A stretch of 64,000 nucleotides of DNA from Acinetobacter chinensis. GTDB lineage: Bacteria > Pseudomonadota > Gammaproteobacteria > Pseudomonadales > Moraxellaceae. The position numbers and the translations under genes were made by a program. The stretch spans positions 1,798,001 through 1,862,000 of the forward strand of contig NZ_CP032134.1 of NCBI RefSeq assembly GCF_002165375.2, given 5' to 3'. Below are positions 58,028 through 64,000 of the stretch, one piece after another. The notes below the pieces were generated by a model. It saw only the letters and a program-made list of their open reading frames with translations. It made no database searches and was not told the DNA's origin. Every line of letters starts with the position of its first letter. Position 1 is the stretch's first letter.

Positions 58028-58300
58028 TTATTTGGCTTTAAATATGTTGTGATCTGCTGTACAAGCAGCAAACGCTGAAAACCATATTTTAAACCAATGA
58101 TTTGCAGTATTACGCATTACAATTGCATCAGCTCGACCATTATTGAATTTAGTTTTAATTTCGTATTCCATAGAAAATTGATTGAACTCAAGAACTTTGT
58201 GATGATCTTCGAGATTGGTTTTTTCGAATTTCTGTAAAACCTCATGCTCAAAAAGCCATACAGTCCGCTCTAACCCTATTTGTTTTGGCTCTTTAACCAT
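58028..58300 (-). CDS. Small phage protein of unknown function
   Basis: A 90-residue soluble protein (EPKQIGLERTVWLFEHEVLQKFEKTNLEDHHKVLEFNQFSMEYEIKTKFNNGRADAIVMRNTANHWFKIWFSAFAACTADHNIF). No signal peptide; the C-terminal half has a hydrophobic, Trp-containing stretch. It lies between the SieB-like and scaffold genes, AT-rich; function unknown. Confidence 0.6.
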   Translation of the reverse strand: MVKEPKQIGLERTVWLFEHEVLQKFEKTNLEDHHKVLEFNQFSMEYEIKTKFNNGRADAIVMRNTANHWFKIWFSAFAACTADHNIFKAK

Positions 58301-58364
58301 TTTCTACTCGCCTAAAAATAGACCATTTCAGATACTGGTGTTTAACTTAAAATAACTTAACCAT

Positions 58365-58985
58365 TTAATAATTAAAAATTTTTCTATTTTTATTTACTTC
58401 ATGAACGCTATTTGGCGTAAATTTTAGGACTAAATCATTCACTACATTTTGATCATAATTGTTTGAGTATATTTCAGGATATAAGTTCGCAAGCCTTTGC
58501 TTTAAAAGCTGAGATAGCTTCAACATCACTGCTTGACCTGCAATTGTCGGTCTAGATGAGCTGCTTGCAAGTGTTAAAATATGTGAATTACAAAGTTCTA
58601 CAACCTCCTGACCACTCAAGGGTAACCATATTGTTTCTGAATTTTGTATAAAATACTGAAACAATACAGCTTTCTCGGGGTTTGTGAGATTTATAAGCTT
58701 TTGCTCGATTAACCTTCCTTTTTCCTTCCTATTTTTGATATCAGTAATTGAGTGTCGAAAATAAGAAACTATAGATTTAATGCAAAGTACTAAAACTGTG
58801 ATTACACAAACAAGAAAAACTAGACCAACGTAATTCCTGTACTCACCCTTAATATTTACAAACCCTGTTAACTCAGCCAAACCAAATACATTATAAGAAA
58901 GCACGCCTGAAACGATACAGACTACATAAAGAAGGATATTATGTGTTCTGAAAATATCTAGAATTGCTTTTATCAAATTTTCCAT
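58365..58985 (-). CDS. Superinfection-exclusion (SieB-like) membrane protein
   Basis: A 206-residue protein. Two membrane helices (NILLYVVCIVSGVLSYNVFGL and YVGLVFLVCVITVLVLCIKSIVSYF) and a cytoplasmic region with LTNPEKAVLFQYFIQNSETIWLPLSGQEVVELCNSHIL match the SieB plan (superinfection exclusion B). SieB of lambda and P22 aborts infection by other phages through a membrane effect. It lies in the head gene cluster between MuF and scaffold, and its AT-rich DNA differs from the neighbours, so it is probably a moron with its own expression. Confidence 0.7.
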   Translation of the reverse strand: MENLIKAILDIFRTHNILLYVVCIVSGVLSYNVFGLAELTGFVNIKGEYRNYVGLVFLVCVITVLVLCIKSIVSYFRHSITDIKNRKEKGRLIEQKLINLTNPEKAVLFQYFIQNSETIWLPLSGQEVVELCNSHILTLASSSSRPTIAGQAVMLKLSQLLKQRLANLYPEIYSNNYDQNVVNDLVLKFTPNSVHEVNKNRKIFNY

Positions 58986-59032
58986 AAAAAAATTTTAGAA
59001 TAATTTTGTATGAAGCTAATTTATCATAAAAA

Positions 59033-60163
59033 TCAGAGTCCCACCGCCTCAAAAGTCTTTTTATCCAAAGCTCTCATCTCAGCCAATGTATAACCACGTT
59101 TATTCAGTGGATCAGCAAACTTATCAATACTGTATTCACCCTTCTTATAAAGCTCATACTTCGATTTACCTAGCCAGGTGCGCTGAAAGAACTCATCGGA
59201 CTGTTCAAAGAACTCCTTAAAGGATGTATTGGCATCCAGCTGGCCAATGAGGTGTTTCCGTTCCTCCTTAGGAATATCCTTAACCTTACGCTCATCCATT
59301 ACAAATGGGCGCAAGCCTGCGACATTTCCATCCTTATCACAGCCAACGTAAGTCGTCCGGTTATTTGGGTGAACGGGGAAGCGTGGTCGTGCAGGATCAT
59401 CAATGTGAAATACTTCCCCATCAACTGAAGCGCAGTACTTACATGTACGCCCATCCAGTGTGGCCACTACTTTCACATACTCATATCCGAGAGCTTTATA
59501 CGTATCAATATAAGTCGCATTGCTGATATGGCTTCTTACTGTCCTGACCTGACGTTCAATTTCAGTTTCTGTCTTCTGCAGTAAACCATCCTTATAATCC
59601 AGGGATTTTTTACCTCTGATCCGCTGAATAATCTGCTGATTCGTCTGACCCTGCGAAACCCCATCACGAATGACGTATTCCACTTTCTTGCGAAGATTTG
59701 AAGCAATATCAGTAAACAGATAATCGACCAACTGACCGCCGGCAAATGGTGCTTTCTTTGCGGCTTTATAATTCTTCTCGGCATTTACTATCGCAGCGGC
59801 ACCAGCAATCAACTTCGCAGAATATGACGCTTCATAGACCGCTAAATGCAATGCTGACTTGTCGAACTGCTCGAATAGATCAGCATCAATTGATTTGAAC
59901 CATTCATTCAGGATGGCCTTAATTTCTTCAATATTTTTGCTGACTTTCGCTTTGCTTGAAAAGTTCAGGCTTTTAAGTGCGTTTCGCTCTGAGTCGCTCA
60001 ATTCATTCAGAAGTTCCGAAAGCCGATTAAGTTGCCGTACCGATAGCTTGTTAAATTGAGCTGTCAGTTCGTTTACTGCTTGTGATGACGCACGGTAGAG
60101 ATATGCAGAATGCTGACTCAGCGCATCAACCAGGGCTTTCTGCGCCGATGTATTCATTCTCAA
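59033..60163 (-). CDS. Phage head morphogenesis protein (MuF/gp7-like)
   Basis: A 376-residue minor head protein. The C-terminal half has the MuF signature: GYEYVKVVATLDGRTCKYCASVDGEVFHIDDPARPRFPVHPNNRTTYVG, with two cysteines (C-x-x-C) and H-P-N-N-R. The N-terminal half is helical. It binds the portal side of the head. The ATG overlaps the portal stop by 4 bp (60160-60163). It may be ejected with DNA or act as a minor capsid protein. Confidence 0.87.
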   Translation of the reverse strand: MRMNTSAQKALVDALSQHSAYLYRASSQAVNELTAQFNKLSVRQLNRLSELLNELSDSERNALKSLNFSSKAKVSKNIEEIKAILNEWFKSIDADLFEQFDKSALHLAVYEASYSAKLIAGAAAIVNAEKNYKAAKKAPFAGGQLVDYLFTDIASNLRKKVEYVIRDGVSQGQTNQQIIQRIRGKKSLDYKDGLLQKTETEIERQVRTVRSHISNATYIDTYKALGYEYVKVVATLDGRTCKYCASVDGEVFHIDDPARPRFPVHPNNRTTYVGCDKDGNVAGLRPFVMDERKVKDIPKEERKHLIGQLDANTSFKEFFEQSDEFFQRTWLGKSKYELYKKGEYSIDKFADPLNKRGYTLAEMRALDKKTFEAVGL

Positions 60164-61614
60164 TCATCCTCTGTGTCCATGCCACCATCATCCCGCTTCT
60201 CGATTTTCTTTATGATGTCTTCCCACTTATCTTCCGGGAATGTTCCGGTCTGCTCATAGTGATACCAAACATACATTGGCAACTCACCAGCCAAGCAAGC
60301 TTCATAAATCAATTTAGAGCGTACCGGGTCATACTTAGGCTTATTGAAATCCTGTGCGATAGTGAAACTCAGTTCATTGAATTTGAGGTCATGATTTGCA
60401 GTGGCAAATTTGGCACACCACCGCAGTGCATTGGTAAATGCTTCAGAAACATTGGCAACCACAAGCGACAATACCGAATGCTGAATAGAACTGTCGTTAT
60501 CTGCCTGCGTCGCTGTTTTATTGGCTGATCCGACCTCGATCAGGCGTGCACCAAGTTCCTTCATCTGATTCCACTTGTCCTGCATACGCTCATAGGCAAG
60601 GCCATTTTTTTCAGCTTGTACCATTTTTGCGTCTGTAGGAAAGCCGGAACGACTACCAACACTCGCTCCTGATTCTTTCACCATGGCGTACTGCTCAGGA
60701 GTAATGTTTGGAAAGCATAAGGTAGGTTGCCCCACAATAAATGCTGACTCTTCCACATCTGCAGTACTTGTGTAGTATGAAAGCTCCATCGTTGCCAGCT
60801 CATAAAGCGGTGCAGTTCCAATTTCATCCGAGTTATCAATTGCACCGCAAAAGGTGAACGGTATGTAATCCCATGGATTTCCGTTGTAATCAGTCGGCGT
60901 GAACTTCCTGCTCGAAGCCCATTCCCCTTTGTCATTTTTCGTCTGAACTTCAACTGTGTAGACAAAACCAGAATCGGTGGGCTCAAGTGTAAGGATTCTG
61001 TATTGCTCCTGCTTTTCTACACTGAATTCTTTCCTGACCATTACTGTTTCAAACAATTTAACGAAGCTCAGCTTTTTCTGATTGCCTACAATAATGTGAT
61101 CCCAGTCTTCAATATTGGCAGCAGGTATGATGTGAATCATCGGAAAAGCACCGGTGTTCTTCTCTTCCTGCTTGTTCTTGCTTGGACCTATATTTGGGAA
61201 GTCCACATACAAACCACAACGGTAATTCCGGCTGATCAATCGTGTCGCTCTTTGTGCACACTGATAGATTGAACGCCCTGAACCATCAGCATTTCGCTCT
61301 AGATACTCAAGATCATCAGGGCGCTGAAAAACTGGTGTCTTACCAAATGCCAGACCGATATGGCTTGCCATGGTTCGACTGGTCACACCCGGGAAGATTG
61401 CCCGCAAAAGATATTCGCCATAACGCAGTTTTCCATGAGGATCATTCTTTGAAGTAAACAGTGAGGGTTTCGCCAGGTAGGTTTCCCGTTTTGCCTTGAT
61501 GACTTCCTGACCTTCACAAACATCATCCAGCTTATTCCAGGTTGAAATGTGTTTTTCATAGTCGGCATGTTTTGTTGTAATGCTCATATCAGAATCCAAG
61601 AATTGGTATATCAA
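60160..61614 (-). CDS. Phage portal protein (DUF4055)
   Basis: A 484-residue portal. TKHADYEKHISTWNKLDDVCEGQEVIKAKRETYLAKPS is the standard DUF4055 N-terminus, followed by the conserved YLLRAIFPGVTSRTMASHIGLAFGKTP and a helical core (PLYELATMELSYYTSTADVEESAFIVGQPTLCFP). It forms the dodecameric channel for DNA packaging. The first 26 bp overlap the end of the terminase gene. Confidence 0.88.
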   Translation of the reverse strand: MIYQFLDSDMSITTKHADYEKHISTWNKLDDVCEGQEVIKAKRETYLAKPSLFTSKNDPHGKLRYGEYLLRAIFPGVTSRTMASHIGLAFGKTPVFQRPDDLEYLERNADGSGRSIYQCAQRATRLISRNYRCGLYVDFPNIGPSKNKQEEKNTGAFPMIHIIPAANIEDWDHIIVGNQKKLSFVKLFETVMVRKEFSVEKQEQYRILTLEPTDSGFVYTVEVQTKNDKGEWASSRKFTPTDYNGNPWDYIPFTFCGAIDNSDEIGTAPLYELATMELSYYTSTADVEESAFIVGQPTLCFPNITPEQYAMVKESGASVGSRSGFPTDAKMVQAEKNGLAYERMQDKWNQMKELGARLIEVGSANKTATQADNDSSIQHSVLSLVVANVSEAFTNALRWCAKFATANHDLKFNELSFTIAQDFNKPKYDPVRSKLIYEACLAGELPMYVWYHYEQTGTFPEDKWEDIIKKIEKRDDGGMDTEDD

Positions 61615-62992
61615 TGTGGGTAACTTGTGGCGCCTCGTTCAACTCATTAAATCCATCGCTACACCCATCCACTTGGTCATCATGTTTACCATTTGGAAAA
61701 TGCCGCATTTCTTCAATCAATGGCTTATTCCAGATGCCTCGTAACATCTTCACATTCCCAATATTCACCTGAGCAGCAAAAGGTTGCGCCCTGGTGATTT
61801 TGTCACCAGATACAGTTTCTGCTTTAACCCTGAAACCAGATAACATGGTTATGAAGTTTTTCGCTTGAGATTTCCCCGCCTGACCAGGGTCTTGTGGTAG
61901 CCGGATCATTACTGATTTGCCATCCATCTGAGCTGTTTGCTTGATTGTGTTCTCAACACCATCTGGACCCCACTGACCACGAACCATATCAACGATGTAG
62001 ATAATGTTATCTTTGGTTTTCAGCATCCGTGGTCCCGCAGTCCAATCTCCCTCATTCTCTGAAGCTGCAAGATCCCATGCACGCACTTCCTTTATGAACT
62101 CAGCAGGCAGCGCATCCACAATTTCAATTCTGTCAGGCTTAAAAAAACCACCTGCTGGCGGTGATGGTAATTGACGGTACTGCCCTGAAAACACATAAGG
62201 CGCTGCATCCTCCATGACTTTTAAGCGTTCAATTGAATGCTTTTCAGGCCACAACGCTGTTCCATCTTCCTGAATAGCCGGCAGGCAAAGATGCTCCCAC
62301 TCCTCCCCATTGCCACCATCAAGCAGCCATCCTGCCAAATCTTCTTCATGCAAACGCTGCATGATCACAATGATTGGTGTATCTGGTGAGTTTGTTCGGG
62401 ACTCCAATGTATTTTGGAACCATTCAATCACGTTGCCACGAATTGTATCTGAGCTTGCTTCACTTGCTTTGTGCGGGTCATCAATTATGATTGCGCCACC
62501 AAATTCCTTACGGATCTTACCAGCACCAAAACCGGTAATCGTACCACCGGTCCCTTGTGAGTAGCAGACTCCACCAGCAACTGTGCGCCAGTCATCCTTT
62601 GCCTTACTGTCGTCACGTAGCTGAAAATCAGGAAATACGCGCTTATATGCTGTTTCCTGAACCAAATTTCTCGTCTGAAATGCATTATTGGCTGCCAAAG
62701 TGGCTGAGTAGCTGATGTGAATAAACTCACAATCAGGCATTCTCCCAAAGCACCATGCCATGAAATTAATGACTGCGAGTTCCGTTTTGGAGTAGCGTGG
62801 GGGTACATTAATAATCAGTCGCCTGGTCTTTCCACGAAACACCTTCATTAACGCATCGCAAATGACACGATGATGCCAATTGTGCATCCACTTGTATTTC
62901 CGGCGCTCTTTAAACATATAGCGTGAAAAGAAATACAGATCTTCCTGAGCCTCAATTTGAATTGCAAGCTCACGCGTTGGGTCAGTAATCAT
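61589..62992 (-). CDS. Terminase large subunit
   Basis: A 467-residue packaging motor. The N-terminal ATPase domain has KTRRLIINVPPRYSKTEL as a Walker A-like loop (PPRYSKT at residues 64-70), GGAIIIDDPHKAS as Walker B with the following coupling segment, and PIIVIMQRLHEEDLAGWLL. The C-terminal nuclease part (IIYIVDMVRGQWGPDG, RLPQDPGQAGKSQ, GKHDDQVDGCSDGF) holds the Asp residues that cut DNA. It starts 11 bp inside the end of the small subunit gene. Confidence 0.9.
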   Translation of the reverse strand: MITDPTRELAIQIEAQEDLYFFSRYMFKERRKYKWMHNWHHRVICDALMKVFRGKTRRLIINVPPRYSKTELAVINFMAWCFGRMPDCEFIHISYSATLAANNAFQTRNLVQETAYKRVFPDFQLRDDSKAKDDWRTVAGGVCYSQGTGGTITGFGAGKIRKEFGGAIIIDDPHKASEASSDTIRGNVIEWFQNTLESRTNSPDTPIIVIMQRLHEEDLAGWLLDGGNGEEWEHLCLPAIQEDGTALWPEKHSIERLKVMEDAAPYVFSGQYRQLPSPPAGGFFKPDRIEIVDALPAEFIKEVRAWDLAASENEGDWTAGPRMLKTKDNIIYIVDMVRGQWGPDGVENTIKQTAQMDGKSVMIRLPQDPGQAGKSQAKNFITMLSGFRVKAETVSGDKITRAQPFAAQVNIGNVKMLRGIWNKPLIEEMRHFPNGKHDDQVDGCSDGFNELNEAPQVTHIDIPILGF

Positions 62993-63446
62993 TTAAAACC
63001 TGTTCCCTTGCTGCAAGATAGCTTTCAGTTGAAACATCAGAACTTACAGTCTCTATTGGCTTACCATCTTTACCTGTGATTTCTTGCTTAGTGACACGCC
63101 CATCTGTTTCCTGAAATGCCTGTTTCAGTAAATTTTGCTTTGCTCGTTTATTTCGTCCTGAATCCTCATACATCATCTGAAGCTCTTTAAGTCGAAATGC
63201 CTTATTAGCGATTGGTATATCCAAGATATTTTCTTGAAACTTCTTCCGCGTCTCGTAAAAAAGGTCTTTTAACTTTTTGCTTAGATTTCGCCCTGCATAC
63301 TTTGTCGGGTCATAACTATGGCATTGCTTTCTATCGATTTTAATCTTATAGGTTTCTTCTACTGAATCAGCAACTTGTTGAGGTGTTTCAAAGCAAGCAA
63401 GAGACTGAACTATAAAGATTTTTACAGGCTCTTTAAGTGCTGCCAT
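62982..63446 (-). CDS. Terminase small subunit (DUF2280)
   Basis: A 154-residue DNA-recognition subunit. LACFETPQQVADSVEETYKIKIDRKQCHSYDPTKYAGRNLSKKLKDLFYETRKKFQENILDIPIANKAFRLKELQMMYED is the DUF2280 pattern, with an HTH-like start. It binds the packaging site and recruits the large subunit. It is directly upstream of terL and overlaps it by 11 bp. Confidence 0.87.
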   Translation of the reverse strand: MAALKEPVKIFIVQSLACFETPQQVADSVEETYKIKIDRKQCHSYDPTKYAGRNLSKKLKDLFYETRKKFQENILDIPIANKAFRLKELQMMYEDSGRNKRAKQNLLKQAFQETDGRVTKQEITGKDGKPIETVSSDVSTESYLAAREQVLNDY

Positions 63447-63485
63447 AAACTCACCTTTGTCGTGCTACGTCGTACAAGATAGCCA

Positions 63486-63503
63486 AAAAAAAGAGCCCTT
63501 AGG
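63486..63503 (-). terminator. Small hairpin near the metallopeptidase end
   Basis: GAGCCC-TTA-GGCTC in the 58-bp spacer between the metallopeptidase and terminase genes. Confidence 0.4.
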
Positions 63504-63504
63504 C

Positions 63505-64000
63505 TCAATTCATCACACAGTTACCACAACACGCTGCAATGTTTGTCTCCGAAACAAATGGAGCATTCTTGGCGATTTCCAATAAACGCTGTACTGAGCT
63601 ATCAATTCCGTGTTGACGTATTTCACCAAAGAACACTTCAACATCATGTCCAGCCAAGTAATGCTTAGGTAAGCCAGTTACATCGCTATAAATGATCTCA
63701 CCATCAGCATCACGCTCTACACCGATGTGATACAGCTCGTGTTCAATCAACCGGCAGAAATCTCTGTCAGTGGCTTGTTCACAGAATGCAGCATCAATCG
63801 TAATGAGATATACAGGCACACAGCCAAACCATTCACGCATTTGCTGCTCTTGCCGAGCCTTTTTCCATCCACCTTGGTTGAACATCACCTTTTCACACTG
63901 CCCAAGTACCATGCGTTTCTTAGACACGGCAGCACTTGATGCCCAAGCGAATGCTAAAAAGGTTTCATCGTCGTGAAGTAGCTCTGCAATATGGTCATGA
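63505..64000 (-). CDS. Phage putative metallopeptidase (5' end beyond window)
   Basis: A frame open from the right edge, so the true start is outside the window; the internal GTG at 63927 is not needed. The visible part includes HIAELLHDDETFLAFAWASSAAVSKKRMVLGQCEKV and the zinc site HELYHIG (H-E-x-x-H). FFGEIRQHG follows, and the cysteine-rich C-terminus (CCGNC) may bind metal. Similar genes lie upstream of phage terminases; their role is unclear. Expected length about 160-200 residues. Confidence 0.82.
   Translation of the reverse strand, partial: HDHIAELLHDDETFLAFAWASSAAVSKKRMVLGQCEKVMFNQGGWKKARQEQQMREWFGCVPVYLITIDAAFCEQATDRDFCRLIEHELYHIGVERDADGEIIYSDVTGLPKHYLAGHDVEVFFGEIRQHGIDSSVQRLLEIAKNAPFVSETNIAACCGNCVMN

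Overview
The window reads as a piece of a gamma-proteobacterial chromosome, most likely Acinetobacter. The support is low G+C, a short-Q-loop bd oxidase operon, MocR, LysR and HxlR regulators typical of that genus, and a lambda-type siphophage prophage whose terminase (DUF2280 plus TerL), DUF4055 portal, DUF1833 and NlpC-like tail genes match common Acinetobacter prophages. The genus is an inference from gene content; no rRNA or tRNA gene was found to confirm it.

Layout. 1-5 kb: the end of a uracil-DNA glycosylase-like gene, then a tandem array of four paralogous lipoprotein genes with a calcium-loop-like motif. The third copy is split by a complete 1282-bp IS3-family element with a 3-bp target duplication. 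5-7 kb: an SGNH hydrolase and a RES/Xre toxin-antitoxin pair with a recognisable promoter. 7.2-11.2 kb: a four-gene lipid-catabolism cluster (acyl-CoA dehydrogenase, APH-fold kinase, histidine phosphatase, SDR) divergent from a LysR regulator. 12-15 kb: a MocR regulator and unknown genes. 15.2-18.6 kb: a cyanide-insensitive bd oxidase operon (cioA, cioB, DUF2474 peptide) preceded by a DUF2946 gene. 18.8-24.7 kb: MarR/MFS, nitroreductase, fumC and a divergent GalE-like epimerase lacking the usual catalytic lysine.

24.9-28.9 kb is an accessory island. A BRO-N antirepressor-like gene lies divergent from an Arc-like repressor across two perfect ACCCCA-N-TGGGGT palindromes. It also holds an acetyltransferase broken by an amber codon, a DUF4747 plus membrane/zinc-ribbon gene pair, and an Excalibur-domain secreted protein. 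28.9-35.2 kb returns to host genes: an MTHFR-like protein, queH, DUF2171, a PF10118 hydrolase, and a FAD-dependent desaturase with an in-frame TAG divergent from an HxlR regulator. The hydrolase and desaturase genes share an AGTTCT-N5-AGAAC inverted repeat upstream.

35.2-64 kb: two small secreted proteins, then a prophage whose late operon runs right to left and continues past the right edge. In transcription order it holds a metallopeptidase, terS, terL, portal, MuF head protein, a SieB-like exclusion gene, scaffold, capsid, connectors, tail terminator, tube, a G/GT frameshifting chaperone (slippery GGGAAAG), tape measure with an embedded lytic transglycosylase, tail tip proteins, J, an SGNH fibre, holin and N-acetylmuramidase. 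Short hairpins followed by a T-tract and ATTGCC/ATGCC punctuate the operon, and AT-rich extra genes sit between conserved structural genes. The clearest second-look items are the frameshifting chaperone, the Arc/BRO switch, the HxlR operator pair, the DUF4747 pair and the inserted exclusion-type genes.
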